Positions 35,580-44,571 are shown, numbered from the stretch's first letter. The stretch is DNA of 64,000 nucleotides from Clostridiaceae bacterium (GCA_020832135.1 JAFIFG010000101.1:16656-80655), one strand, 5' to 3'. The notes: generated by a model not told the origin, from the letters alone. Made by a program: numbers and translations.

Positions 35580-36914
35580 ATGCAGGACAAAATTATACAA
35601 TTATTGGAGGAAAAAAAATTTGCACTCCTTAAGCAAGAGTTGAAAGAGATGAGGGCTGCAGATATAGCAGAGGTTTTTGATGAATTAGATAAAAAAAATA
35701 GTGTGATCTTGTTTCGTTTATTAGCAAAGGATGAGGCTGCAGATGTTTTCTCTCATTTAGCATCCCACCAACAAAGAGATATTGTAGAAGCTATACATGA
35801 AACACATCTTGATGAAATTATAGAAGAACTATTTTTTGATGATATGATAGACTTCTTAGAAGAAATGCCGGCTAATGTTGTAAAGCGGGTTTTAGCATCT
35901 TCTACTGAAGAAGAGAGAAAACTAATCAATCAGTTTTTAAATTATCCTGAAAATGCAGCCGGCAGCTGGATGACAATAGAATATGTAGACTTAAGAAAAG
36001 AAATGACCGTTAAACAAGCTATGAATCATATTAAAAAAATAGGATTAGATAAAGAAACTATTTATACCTGTTATGTATTAAATAATAAGCGAAAGTTAGA
36101 GGGAATTGTTTCTTTAAGGAAGTTGGTCTTGTTTGATGATGATCTTCTCATAGCTGATGTAATGAATGACGATTTTATTGCGGGGCATACCCTAGATGAT
36201 CAAGAGGAAGTAGCCAGCTTATTTAAAAAGTATGATTTATTGACTTTACCTATTGTGGATAAGGAAGATAGATTAGTTGGGATTATTACTATTGATGATA
36301 TTATCGATGTTATCGACCAGGAAACAACAGAGGATTTCCAAAAAATGGCAGCCATGGAACCCAGTGAAGAAGAATATCTTTACTCAGGAACATTTGCTTT
36401 AGCCAGAAGAAGAATTCCTTGGTTATTATTATTGATGGTTTCAGCTACTTTTACAGAGGGAATCATCGGTCGCTTTGAAGATATTCTACAGGCGGTAGCT
36501 ATTCTAGCAGCATCTATCCCTATGTTAATGGATACCGCTGGTAATGCCGGCTCTCAGTCCTCTACTCTTATCATCAGGGGGATGGCCCTAGGTGAAATAG
36601 AGCTAGAGGATTATTTGAAAGTATTTTGGAGTGAGCTAAGGGTAAGTTTTGTGGTGGGGGCTGCTTTAGGTTTATTGAACTTCCTGCGAATGATGATCTT
36701 TGTAAGGGCAGAAATAGGCTTTGCCATTACTGTATCTGTTACATTGGTGTTAACAATTATGATGGCGAAGGTTGTTGGTGGAACTTTACCAATAGCAGCT
36801 AAAAAGATGAAGCTTGACCCTGCTATTATGGCGGGACCTATGATTACTACTATTGTAGATGCTTTGGCATTGATCGTATATTTCAATATAGCTAGTGCAT
36901 TATTAGGACTGTAA
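35580..36914 (+). CDS. mgtE: Magnesium transporter MgtE
   Basis: 444 residues. N-terminal MgtE_N superhelix (about 1-125), two CBS domains (about 130-250; LLTLPIVDKEDRLVGIITIDDI), a plug helix, then five membrane segments with PMLMDTAGNAGSQSSTLIIRG and the selectivity-region Asp in GPMITTIVDALALIVYF. It imports Mg2+ and is gated by cytosolic Mg2+. ATG 35580 follows AGGAGAGGTGAAAAA; the frame is open further upstream but without a ribosome binding site. No M-box riboswitch is visible, only the leader ORF. Confidence 0.95.
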   Translation: MQDKIIQLLEEKKFALLKQELKEMRAADIAEVFDELDKKNSVILFRLLAKDEAADVFSHLASHQQRDIVEAIHETHLDEIIEELFFDDMIDFLEEMPANVVKRVLASSTEEERKLINQFLNYPENAAGSWMTIEYVDLRKEMTVKQAMNHIKKIGLDKETIYTCYVLNNKRKLEGIVSLRKLVLFDDDLLIADVMNDDFIAGHTLDDQEEVASLFKKYDLLTLPIVDKEDRLVGIITIDDIIDVIDQETTEDFQKMAAMEPSEEEYLYSGTFALARRRIPWLLLLMVSATFTEGIIGRFEDILQAVAILAASIPMLMDTAGNAGSQSSTLIIRGMALGEIELEDYLKVFWSELRVSFVVGAALGLLNFLRMMIFVRAEIGFAITVSVTLVLTIMMAKVVGGTLPIAAKKMKLDPAIMAGPMITTIVDALALIVYFNIASALLGL

Positions 36915-36937
36915 ACTAAGTTTATAAATTTTGAGGA

Positions 36938-36972
36938 GAAGACGATTATTTAATCGTCTTCTTTATTTTTTT
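36938..36972 (+). terminator. Terminator of mgtE
   Basis: GAAGACGATT / AATCGTCTTC with a 4-base loop, then T-rich. Confidence 0.9.
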
Positions 36973-37040
36973 GGATAATTTACATGTCTTCAGATAAAAA
37001 TATATAGTAGTTCAATGAAAAAAAGTAAAGGAGGTAAAAC

Positions 37041-37724
37041 ATGAAGAGGAAAATTGCTATTCCTTTGGTAACAATACTAATAATAGGATTATTTGCAGTA
37101 GTATTTTTTGAAAACACCCATGCACAAAATCTTTCCTGGGGCTCTAGTGGAGAAGAGGTAAGTGAACTACAACGACGATTAACTAGATGGGATTATTATG
37201 ATGGGCCTATTAGTGGAACTTTTGGTCCCCAAACCTATGAAGCCGTTAGGCTATTTCAAAGAAGGAATGGATTGACAGTGGATGGTGTTGTAGGACCCCA
37301 AACTAGATCTGCACTTGGAATGCCAACAACAACACCTGCACCAACTGCCCCTGTCAGCAGAGGGGTATCTAGAAGTGATGACGTTAACTTATTAGCTAGA
37401 ACCATATATGCAGAATCGAGAGGGGAACCCTATGAAGGTCAAGTGGCGGTAGGGGCTGTAATCTTAAACAGAATAAGAAGTCAAGACTTCCCTAATACGA
37501 TGGCTGGGGTAGTATACCAACCATGTGCATTTGAGCCAGTCAAAAGAGGTACTATTAATGATACTCCTGATGATTCAGCCTATAGAGCAGCTAGAGATGC
37601 TTTAAATGGATGGGATCCTACTGGAGGTGCACTTTATTTTTGGAATCCAGCAACTGCTACCAGTAGATGGATATGGACTAGAACCATTACATTAAGAATA
37701 GGAAGACACGTATTTGGTGTTTAG
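37041..37724 (+). CDS. sleB: Spore cortex-lytic enzyme SleB
   Basis: 227 residues. A signal peptide/anchor (5-28) is followed by a peptidoglycan-binding domain (about 31-93: GSSGEEVSELQRRLTRW...GVVGPQTRSALG), a Pro/Thr linker and a Hydrolase_2 lytic transglycosylase domain with catalytic Glu125 in YAESRGEP. It degrades cortex muramic-delta-lactam peptidoglycan on germination. The gene is followed 14 bases later by ypeB, the normal pairing. ATG follows AAAGGAGGTAAAAC. Confidence 0.95.
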   Translation: MKRKIAIPLVTILIIGLFAVVFFENTHAQNLSWGSSGEEVSELQRRLTRWDYYDGPISGTFGPQTYEAVRLFQRRNGLTVDGVVGPQTRSALGMPTTTPAPTAPVSRGVSRSDDVNLLARTIYAESRGEPYEGQVAVGAVILNRIRSQDFPNTMAGVVYQPCAFEPVKRGTINDTPDDSAYRAARDALNGWDPTGGALYFWNPATATSRWIWTRTITLRIGRHVFGV

Positions 37725-37738
37725 GAAGGAGTGATGAT

Positions 37739-39088
37739 ATGAGGAGATATACACTTCCTATTGTATTGGCTGTGGCCTTAGTGGCAACCAGTATTTGGGG
37801 TTATTATCAATACAATGAAAAAAATGATTACCATACATATTTAGATATACAATTTCAACGACAATTTTATGATTTAATAGGACACGTAGAAAATGCTCAG
37901 GTGGAATTAGCTAAGGCAATGGTATCTGGGTCAACAAAGGATTTATCAAAACATTTAAATGATGTTGTATTTCAGTCCTATATGGCACAGGAAAAATTAA
38001 CACAACTTCCACTATACCATGGTGCTATACGTAGTACAGAAAGATTTTTAAATCAACTGGGAGACTATTCTACCGCCATGGTAAATAAGAGTCTAGAAGG
38101 TATACTTTTAGATGAAGATGAAATGACTACACTTAGTGAACTTCACACTTATGCCAATATGCTTTCACAACAATTAATAGAGCTGCAACAGGATATTGTG
38201 AAGGGTGGTATTAATTTTGGTGATCTTAGAAGGGAAGCCAATAGAGATTTGAGTAGAGTAAGTGACCAAATGGAAGACCTGGGTTTAATTAATATCGAAG
38301 AGAGAATGGTAGACTATCCAGAATTAATCTATGATGGACCATTTTCAGAGCACCTACAAGACATTAAACCAAGGTTAGAGGGAGAAAATATTACTGAAGA
38401 AGAAGCGGTTACCATTGCTAGAGAGACCTTTCAAGAGGAAAATATTGGTAACATACAGGTGGTTGGTGATATCGAGAACACACCTATACCAAGCTACTAC
38501 TTAAGTGGAGTTAGAGATGGTAGACTTAATGGGCAAAATGTTTCCATGGCTATTAGTAAAACAGGTGGAAAGGTTGTTTGGTATTTAAATCCTAGAGAAA
38601 CAGGGGAAAGTACTCTAGGTGCAGACGAAGCAATCGATAGAGCTGAAGAATTCTTAAACAATATAGGCTATGAGAATATGACCTCCACCTATACAAGTGC
38701 CTATGAAGGGCAGATTGTTATTAATTTTGCCTATGAAGAAGATGATGTTATTGTTTATACAGACTTAATAAAGGTTAAGGTAGCTCTGGATAATGGGGAA
38801 ATAATAGGTCTGGAAACAGAAGGCTTCTTAATCAATCATCATGCTAGAGATATTGAAGAGCCAGAAATAACTGAAGAAGAAGCGAGGGAAAGGTTATCTA
38901 GTGGTGTTGAAGTAGAAAGTACTAGGTTAGCTATTATACCAACAGCAGGAAAAAAAGAAATATTGTGCTATGAATTTAAAGTTAAATTTGGAGAAGATCA
39001 TTATCTGATTTATATTGATGCTAAAGATGGCATTCAAAGAGAGATATTGCTACTGGTTGATCAAGAGGATGGAACATTAGTTATATAA
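37739..39088 (+). CDS. ypeB: Germination protein YpeB
   Basis: 449 residues. N-terminal membrane segment (about 4-22), helical domain, then PepSY-type repeats (ITEEEAVTIARETF, LGADEAIDRAEEFL, ITEEEARERL). YpeB is required for SleB stability and localisation in the spore, and each protects the other from proteolysis. Cotranscribed with sleB. Confidence 0.93.
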   Translation: MRRYTLPIVLAVALVATSIWGYYQYNEKNDYHTYLDIQFQRQFYDLIGHVENAQVELAKAMVSGSTKDLSKHLNDVVFQSYMAQEKLTQLPLYHGAIRSTERFLNQLGDYSTAMVNKSLEGILLDEDEMTTLSELHTYANMLSQQLIELQQDIVKGGINFGDLRREANRDLSRVSDQMEDLGLINIEERMVDYPELIYDGPFSEHLQDIKPRLEGENITEEEAVTIARETFQEENIGNIQVVGDIENTPIPSYYLSGVRDGRLNGQNVSMAISKTGGKVVWYLNPRETGESTLGADEAIDRAEEFLNNIGYENMTSTYTSAYEGQIVINFAYEEDDVIVYTDLIKVKVALDNGEIIGLETEGFLINHHARDIEEPEITEEEARERLSSGVEVESTRLAIIPTAGKKEILCYEFKVKFGEDHYLIYIDAKDGIQREILLLVDQEDGTLVI

Positions 39089-39177
39089 TTAAAATATTTA
39101 TAAAATTGAAACTTGAATTTGGTGAATAGCTAATGTAGAATAAATGTAATTTTAAAAAATAAAAGGGGGACCATAAC

Positions 39178-40071
39178 ATGTATTTTGCTACCTACCTGGA
39201 AAATAAGGTGGAGAAAGTAGGTGTACTGAAGGATGATGGAAGTAGAATTATTGATCTAGCTATCATTTTTAATAAAGCTACAATTACAACAATGTTAAAC
39301 TTTATTGCTTACTGTACTGACGATAAATTAAAAGAAATAGAGGGATACTTAGAGAATGCAAATAGTAATGATGGTATAGCTATAGAGGATGTGAAAATTA
39401 TAGCACCTATACCTGAGCCTCGAAGAAATGTTATATGTTTAGGATTAAACTATAAGGATCATGCAGAAGAATTGAAAAATTCCTTAGGAGAGCAGGCTCA
39501 AATACCTAAGGTGCCTGTATACTTTACTAAAATGACTTCCTATATTATCGGCAATAATGATAAAATCAATCGTCATGTAGGGATAACAAATGAAATTGAT
39601 TATGAGGTGGAATTGGCGGTCATTATAGGAAAAGAAGGTACCAATATACCAAAAGAAAATGCAGAAGAATATATATTTGGATATACTATATTAAATGATG
39701 TTTCTGCTAGAGATTTACAAAAAAGTCATAGTCAATGGATACGAGGAAAAAGTTTAGACACATTTACGTCTATGGGACCTTATATAGTACACAAGAGTCA
39801 ACTTCCTTTGCCATTGACATTAAATTTAACTTGTAAAGTGAATGATGAATTAAGACAGAGCTCAAATACGAAAAATTTAATATTTGATATACCTTATATT
39901 ATCAGTGACTTATCCCGTGGAACTACATTAAAGCCAGGAGACATTATAGCCACTGGAACACCAGCGGGAGTAGGGATGGGCTTTAATCCTCCTAAGTATT
40001 TAGGGACGGGAGATAGTATAGTCTGTACTATAGAAGGTATTGGAACATTGATAAATAAAGTTAGTGATTAA
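39178..40071 (+). CDS. Fumarylacetoacetate hydrolase family protein
   Basis: 297 residues. An N-terminal cap domain (to about 70) is followed by the FAH core: NVICLGLNYKDHAEE, the metal-binding EIDYEVELAVIIG (Glu-x-Glu) and NDVSARDLQ, then KSLDTFTSMGPYIV and TGTPAGVGMG. Members hydrolyse or decarboxylate acylpyruvates and 2-hydroxy-hepta-dienedioates. Substrate not evident. ATG follows AAAGGGGGACCATAAC. Stands alone. Confidence 0.9.
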   Translation: MYFATYLENKVEKVGVLKDDGSRIIDLAIIFNKATITTMLNFIAYCTDDKLKEIEGYLENANSNDGIAIEDVKIIAPIPEPRRNVICLGLNYKDHAEELKNSLGEQAQIPKVPVYFTKMTSYIIGNNDKINRHVGITNEIDYEVELAVIIGKEGTNIPKENAEEYIFGYTILNDVSARDLQKSHSQWIRGKSLDTFTSMGPYIVHKSQLPLPLTLNLTCKVNDELRQSSNTKNLIFDIPYIISDLSRGTTLKPGDIIATGTPAGVGMGFNPPKYLGTGDSIVCTIEGIGTLINKVSD

Positions 40072-40111
40072 AAGGAGTCAAGGGAAGTGCTATCCCTTGA
40101 CTCTTTATTTT
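40071..40111 (+). terminator. Terminator of FAH-family gene
   Basis: AAAGGAGTCAAGGGA / TCCCTTGACTCTTT with T-rich tail. Confidence 0.9.
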
Positions 40112-40231
40112 GTGCTCCTTAGACTTTCGCACCAGAATAATATATAATTAAGGCATAATATATTTAATAAATAGGTTGTGAGGACACTGACGCAGAGGAA
40201 ATTAATAGCTATATTAATTATTGGAGGTATT

Positions 40232-40285
40232 ATGGTGGACATACTTATATATAGTAAAAGAAAGAGAAGAAAGAAAAATGAATAG
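40232..40285 (+). CDS. Leader ORF overlapping nhaC start, 17 residues
   Basis: ATG behind TTGGAGGTATT. The peptide is MVDILIYSKRKRRKKNE, very basic at the end. Its stop overlaps the start region of the antiporter (ATG 40278), which itself has only a weak AGAGAAGAAAG ribosome binding site. This fits translational coupling. Confidence 0.5.
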   Translation: MVDILIYSKRKRRKKNE

Positions 40286-41654
40286 TAGTATGGTAAATAA
40301 AGTTCCTTCAAAGTGGGGGTTATTAATTGCTATATTCTTTATTGTCAGTATTATATTTTGCCTTTTTTTAGGATTGCCTTTATTTATCGGGATAGGAATC
40401 ACTTTGTTTTTTACCTTAGGGGTACTGAGATTTCACAGTGTACCTTTAGGAGAGGGTTTTTCTTTAGTATATCAAGGAATAAAAAGTGGCAAAAACATAT
40501 ATGGACTAATATTACTGATAGGATTAAATGTTTCTATGTGGATTTCTTCTGGGATTGTACCAACGTTAATTTATTATGGACTTGATCTTGTTCATAGAGT
40601 AAATTATTTACCCCTTGCATTCATAATTAGTGCTGTATTAGCATTTTTTCTCGGCACTGGATTGGGAACCATTAGTACCATTGGCATAGCCTTATTGACA
40701 TTGGGAGAAAGCATTAATATTCCTTCAAGTATATTGGTTGGAGCATTAATTTCTGGTGCATACATTGCGGATAGATTGTCTCCTATTTCAGCTCTTGTGA
40801 ACTTCACATTAGAAACAGTCGGAGTATCTTTTAAAAGTTATTTTAAAAAAGTAGTAAAGGTAATGATACCTTCCTTTTTTATAGCAATCATATTTTATAC
40901 AATTTTGGGATTACAACAATCTGGCACATTATCCTCTGATGATGTTTTGTATTATAAGGAGGCTATATTAGATGCTTTTTTTATATCTCCATTCTTAATT
41001 ATTATGCCTATTGTAGTCTTGATTATAAGCTTTATAGGAGTGAAATCCAGTGGTGTTTTAGGATTTGGAATTGTATCTGGCTTTTTCATTTCTCTAGTTT
41101 TTCAAGAGGCAACTTTATATGAAGGTATTAAGTTTTTATTTTTTGGATTTGAAACTTCTAGCAAAGAAGCCTTTATCCAAACCCTTGAAATTGGAGGAGG
41201 GCTGCCAATGCTTGAAGTGGTATTAGTAGTCATGGGAGGAATTGCATTAAGTAGGCTTTATGAAGAATTTGGTTGGATTTACCTTATTACTGACTTCGTC
41301 AACGAAAAAAACAAAAGTTCAAGACATACTATAGGGAATACTGGATTTTTATCTATTTTTTTAAATGCTTTAACCTGTGACCAAACAGTGGGAATCTTGT
41401 TACCAGGAAAATATTTAAAGGAAACATATTATTCTAATGGAATGAGTGATGAAGACCTTGCACAAACCATAGCAAATAGTGGAACTGCCTTAGCACCACT
41501 TATGCCTTGGAATGTAAATGCCATTATTATCTTCGCTATAACAGGGGTATCAGCTCTTCACTATGCACCATTCGCCATTTTAAACTGGATAGCCTTTCCT
41601 ATAGCAGTTTTTTTAACAAATAATATTTCATCTAAAGACATAAAAAAATTTTAA
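40278..41654 (+). CDS. NhaC-type Na+/H+ antiporter
   Basis: About 458 residues and 11-12 membrane segments. NhaC-family features include GTGLGTISTIGIAL, GAYIADRLSPISALVN, LTCDQTVGILLPGKYLKETY and ANSGTALAPLMPWNVNA. It exchanges Na+ for H+, or in some members malate or lactate are carried too. I take ATG 40278 as start; a TTG at 40221 is in frame but would read through the leader ORF region. Na+ export fits an alkaliphile-like anaerobe. Confidence 0.87.
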   Translation: MNSSMVNKVPSKWGLLIAIFFIVSIIFCLFLGLPLFIGIGITLFFTLGVLRFHSVPLGEGFSLVYQGIKSGKNIYGLILLIGLNVSMWISSGIVPTLIYYGLDLVHRVNYLPLAFIISAVLAFFLGTGLGTISTIGIALLTLGESINIPSSILVGALISGAYIADRLSPISALVNFTLETVGVSFKSYFKKVVKVMIPSFFIAIIFYTILGLQQSGTLSSDDVLYYKEAILDAFFISPFLIIMPIVVLIISFIGVKSSGVLGFGIVSGFFISLVFQEATLYEGIKFLFFGFETSSKEAFIQTLEIGGGLPMLEVVLVVMGGIALSRLYEEFGWIYLITDFVNEKNKSSRHTIGNTGFLSIFLNALTCDQTVGILLPGKYLKETYYSNGMSDEDLAQTIANSGTALAPLMPWNVNAIIIFAITGVSALHYAPFAILNWIAFPIAVFLTNNISSKDIKKF

Positions 41655-41686
41655 AATTGGGATATTAATAAGTAAAATTAGTGACC

Positions 41687-41729
41687 AAAAAGCATCAAGA
41701 GAAATATTGATTTCCCTTGATGCTTTTTA
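41687..41729. terminator. Terminator between antiporter and IIC-like gene
   Basis: AAAAAGCATCAAG / CTTGATGCTTTTT with an inner partial stem, between convergent genes. Confidence 0.85.
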
Positions 41730-41750
41730 GTCGTTTTATAGTAAGTGTAT

Positions 41751-42761
41751 TTAGGCATTACTAGTAACTAATATTTTTCTGCTTAATTTATAAAGTGTAG
41801 AGCCCACAAGACCTCCAATAATTCCTCCAACAATAGCAAATATAACTGCTCCTATAACATTTAAAGGGCTATTAAAACCAAAAGGTGCAATTAAACCTGG
41901 AATAGGTGAAGCGGTACCGGGAGCATTGTTAATAATCTTAAAATAGGCTGCTGCCAGCCCAGCTAAGCCGCCACCTAAAAAGTTAGAAGCATAAACTGGA
42001 AGAGCATTTGCAGTAATAATATGGGCTTGAGTTAAAGGCTCTAGCATAACAGCTACAACATTACTGGAATCCCCTAATTTCAATCTTTTAAATAAAATTC
42101 CATTGGTAAAGGAACCACCAACACAAGCAATAGAGGCGATACCCATAGCCAGTCCCTGTAGTCCCAACATAGCCGTTAAGGCCATAGAGCTAAGGGGAGA
42201 TGTACACATTACCTTCATAATGCCACCTAATAAAAACCCCATTAAATAAGGAGATTGTTCTGCTGCAATAGCAATCATATTACCAATACTGAGCAAGGTA
42301 GAATTTACAATTGGATCAGCTGCTAATGCGGCTATCCTGGCGATAGGGGCTATTAACAATACTCCTAAAATCATATCCAGCCCCTTCGGGAGTTTGCTCT
42401 CTAATATAGGACTTAACAAACCTATAACATATCCTGCAATAAAACCTGGCAGTATACCATATCCAGCTACTGCAGCTGCAGCTGCCACTGCATAAATTGG
42501 GTTAGCCTTCATATTTAAGGCAACTAAAACAGCAGCAGCTACACCACCCATACCTCCAGAAGTACTTCCTACCTCTTCTAAAATTCCGATACCTACAAAA
42601 TCTCCTAAAATGTACTTGTGTATTGCCTCAACTAAAAATGTCGCCACTGCAGCCCCAGCCAAACCGGACATAGCCTCCTGTCCTTTAGGTGCTTTTAAAC
42701 TGAAACCTGAAAAAATAATCAAAGTTAAAACAAGTAAACTTAAACCTACCATCATTTCCAT
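41751..42761 (-). CDS. PTS_EIIC_2-type membrane protein under glycine riboswitch control
   Basis: 336 residues, about nine or ten membrane segments, Gly/Ala-rich: GSTSGGMGGVAAAVLVALNM, CTSPLSSMALTAMLGLQG, CVGGSFTNGILFKRLK. This matches the pfam13303-like PTS sugar transporter IIC-type 2 proteins, which lack attached IIA/IIB domains; none are encoded nearby. The upstream tandem glycine riboswitch implies its substrate is linked to glycine rather than sugar. ATG follows AAGGAGGTCAGTATAAT. Confidence 0.78.
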   Translation of the reverse strand: MEMMVGLSLLVLTLIIFSGFSLKAPKGQEAMSGLAGAAVATFLVEAIHKYILGDFVGIGILEEVGSTSGGMGGVAAAVLVALNMKANPIYAVAAAAAVAGYGILPGFIAGYVIGLLSPILESKLPKGLDMILGVLLIAPIARIAALAADPIVNSTLLSIGNMIAIAAEQSPYLMGFLLGGIMKVMCTSPLSSMALTAMLGLQGLAMGIASIACVGGSFTNGILFKRLKLGDSSNVVAVMLEPLTQAHIITANALPVYASNFLGGGLAGLAAAYFKIINNAPGTASPIPGLIAPFGFNSPLNVIGAVIFAIVGGIIGGLVGSTLYKLSRKILVTSNA

Positions 42762-42810
42762 ATTATACTGACCTCCTTAAGATGTTCTAAAACAAAAAAA
42801 TAAAAACAGA

Positions 42811-42847
42811 GAACAAAAAAGCATATAAAGAAAACATGCTAATTGTT
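42811..42847 (-). terminator. Expression-platform terminator of the glycine riboswitch
   Basis: On the minus strand AGCAT / ATGCT then TTTTTT, enclosed by a further GAACA / TGTTC pairing. It lies between the second aptamer and the gene. Confidence 0.75.
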
Positions 42848-43035
42848 CCCTGTCCTTTTATCTGAAAGTTTCCCTACATAGAATATAGGTTTCTTCGTCG
42901 ATGCCCTAATGAAAGGGTCTCTCCAGGGGTGTGTCAGATTATTGTATAAGACCTGAAAGCTTCGAAATAAGCCTTTAGCAAACTTATTTCTTTCTTCTAC
43001 GGTTACCCTTGAAAAGGATATCTCCAACAATCTTC
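42845..43035 (-). promoter_or_regulatory. Tandem glycine riboswitch (two aptamers)
   Basis: On the minus strand, aptamer 1 runs GTTGGAGATATCC, AACCGTAGAAGAAAG, then CGAAGCTTTCAGGTC. After a linker, aptamer 2 runs CCTGGAGAGACCC, CATCGACGAAGAAACC, then GAAACTTTCAGATAAAAGGACAGGG. The GGAGA, CGAAGAA and CTTTCAG elements in both copies match the glycine aptamer consensus. Glycine binding should switch gene expression on. Confidence 0.93.
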
Positions 43036-43244
43036 AACCACATATGTATTTTAAAATCATTTATATAAAATCTTTACTAAAAAAATATTAAAGGAAATTT
43101 ATATAAAAGTCAATACCTATTCATACTTTTAAAATTTCTATCTGTAATATATCTATTATTTCATTAATATTGTTGATCAATTTTAAGTTGCAAGTTATAG
43201 AGTTTTGAATAAATATATAATAAAGGGAAAAAGGAGGGAAAGTC

Positions 43245-43610
43245 TTGAGTTTCTTTGATAAATTATCTAGTTCACTCTCAAAGTCAGCATATAATATAGG
43301 GAAAAAATCGTCTGAAATGATAGAGATTAATAAACTGAATTTAAGTATAGGAAAACAGGAACGGGAAATGGAAGAACTGTACCTAGAATTAGGTTATCGT
43401 GTATATTTACATTTTAAAAAATTTCACTCTATTACTAGAGAAGACATAGATAGGTATATAAATGAAATAAATAGATTAGCGGAAAACATTGATACTCTCG
43501 AAAAATTATCATTAAGTATAAAAGGTGTTAAACATTGCAAAGGTTGCAAGGTAGAGTTTGAGGAGGATGTAAATTATTGTCCATATTGTGGCGATTCAGT
43601 GAGGAATTAA
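43245..43610 (+). CDS. Hypothetical coiled-coil protein with C-terminal zinc ribbon
   Basis: 121 residues. Residues about 1-90 are helical and charged (MSFFDKLSSSLSKSAYNIGKKSSEM, then IGKQEREMEELYLELGYRVY), and the end has CKGCKVEFEEDVNYCPYCG, a two-CxxC zinc ribbon. This layout is common among small zinc-ribbon proteins of Clostridia and Bacilli without known function. The start is TTG 43245 behind AAGGAGGGAAAGTC. Confidence 0.7.
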   Translation: MSFFDKLSSSLSKSAYNIGKKSSEMIEINKLNLSIGKQEREMEELYLELGYRVYLHFKKFHSITREDIDRYINEINRLAENIDTLEKLSLSIKGVKHCKGCKVEFEEDVNYCPYCGDSVRN

Positions 43611-43630
43611 AAACTATTCTGAAGTTAATT

Positions 43631-43673
43631 TGTGAGAAACATCACAGACGATAAAAAAAATGTATAGTAAAAT
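43631..43673 (+). promoter_or_regulatory. Crp/Fnr-type site and promoter of the His-rich ferredoxin gene
   Basis: TGTGA-GAAACA-TCACA (43631-43646) with -10 candidate TAAAAT at 43668-43673. The site centre lies 29.5 bases before the -10 box, the class II activator position (about -41.5). Confidence 0.65.
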
Positions 43674-43708
43674 AACAATAAAGAAAAAAATGCAAAGGAG
43701 AGATCGTG

Positions 43709-44512
43709 ATGGATATTAGAAAAATTATTGAGATAAATGAAGAAAAATGTGATGGTTGTGGCTTATGTGTGCCTAACTGTGCAGAGGGTGCCATAAAGAT
43801 AATTGATGGTAAGGCAAAGTTAATTGATGACATCTATTGTGATGGTTTAGGGGAATGTCTTGGACACTGCCCTCAGGATGCATTAAAAGTTATAGAAAGA
43901 GAAGCTCCTGCATTTGATGAAGCAGCAGTAGAAGAACTTTTAGCTAGTCAGGGCAAAACCCTTAAGTCTCAATTGAAAGAGGAAGATTGTGGATGTAATC
44001 ATGGTGGACATCAGTACCATCAACATCATCAACACCATCAACAGCGTGGAGGAGGATGTCCAGGAAGTAGAATGATGAATCTTCATGATGAAGAAACCAA
44101 AACAGAAGCTACAGTGGTAAATAATGGAGATGTTGAAGTGAAAATCAAATCACAATTAAAGCAATGGCCAGTACAGTTAAAGTTGCTTCCTCCTAATGCA
44201 CCATACTTTGAAAATGCAGACTTATTAGTAACAGCTGATTGTGTGCCTTTTGCTTATCCAAATTATCATTTAGATCTACTGAAGGGGAAGGCTGTTGTAA
44301 TAGGATGTCCTAAATTAGATGATGTAGAATCTTATATAGAAAAACTAGAACAAATTATTTCTCTTAATAATCTAAAATCCATAACGGTAGCATTTATGGA
44401 GGTGCCTTGTTGTCAAGGTATGGTTAGAGCAGTAGAGATGGCTGTTTCTAATTCCAATAAGAGTGTACCTATCAATAAAGTTAAAATAAGCCTACGTGGT
44501 GAAAGATTATAA
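43709..44512 (+). CDS. 2[4Fe-4S] ferredoxin-domain protein with His-rich segment
   Basis: 267 residues. Two [4Fe-4S] motifs at the N-terminus: CDGCGLCVPNCAEGAI and CDGLGECLGHCPQDA. A His/Gln-rich stretch follows (HQYHQHHQHHQQR, near residue 105), flanked by CGC and GGCPG. The C-terminal half has TADCVPFAYP, IGCPKLDD and EVPCCQGM, a conserved cysteine domain seen in such proteins near hybrid-cluster protein genes in other clostridia (from memory). It probably moves electrons and may bind metal. ATG 43709 follows AAAGGAGAGATCGTG. It is preceded by a Crp/Fnr-like site. Confidence 0.8.
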   Translation: MDIRKIIEINEEKCDGCGLCVPNCAEGAIKIIDGKAKLIDDIYCDGLGECLGHCPQDALKVIEREAPAFDEAAVEELLASQGKTLKSQLKEEDCGCNHGGHQYHQHHQHHQQRGGGCPGSRMMNLHDEETKTEATVVNNGDVEVKIKSQLKQWPVQLKLLPPNAPYFENADLLVTADCVPFAYPNYHLDLLKGKAVVIGCPKLDDVESYIEKLEQIISLNNLKSITVAFMEVPCCQGMVRAVEMAVSNSNKSVPINKVKISLRGERL

Positions 44513-44532
44513 ATAAAGCCATATGTGCACGA

Positions 44533-44571
44533 AAGATCCTGTGAAGATAAATTTCATGGGATTTTTTTTTG
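44533..44571 (+). terminator. Terminator
   Basis: GATCC-TGT-GAA / TTC-AT-GGGATT then a long T run. Confidence 0.8.

Noticed and set aside
35411..35580. M-box (ykoK) Mg2+ riboswitch before mgtE
   Set aside because: The conserved M-box sequence blocks are not present; the space is filled by a translated-looking short ORF.
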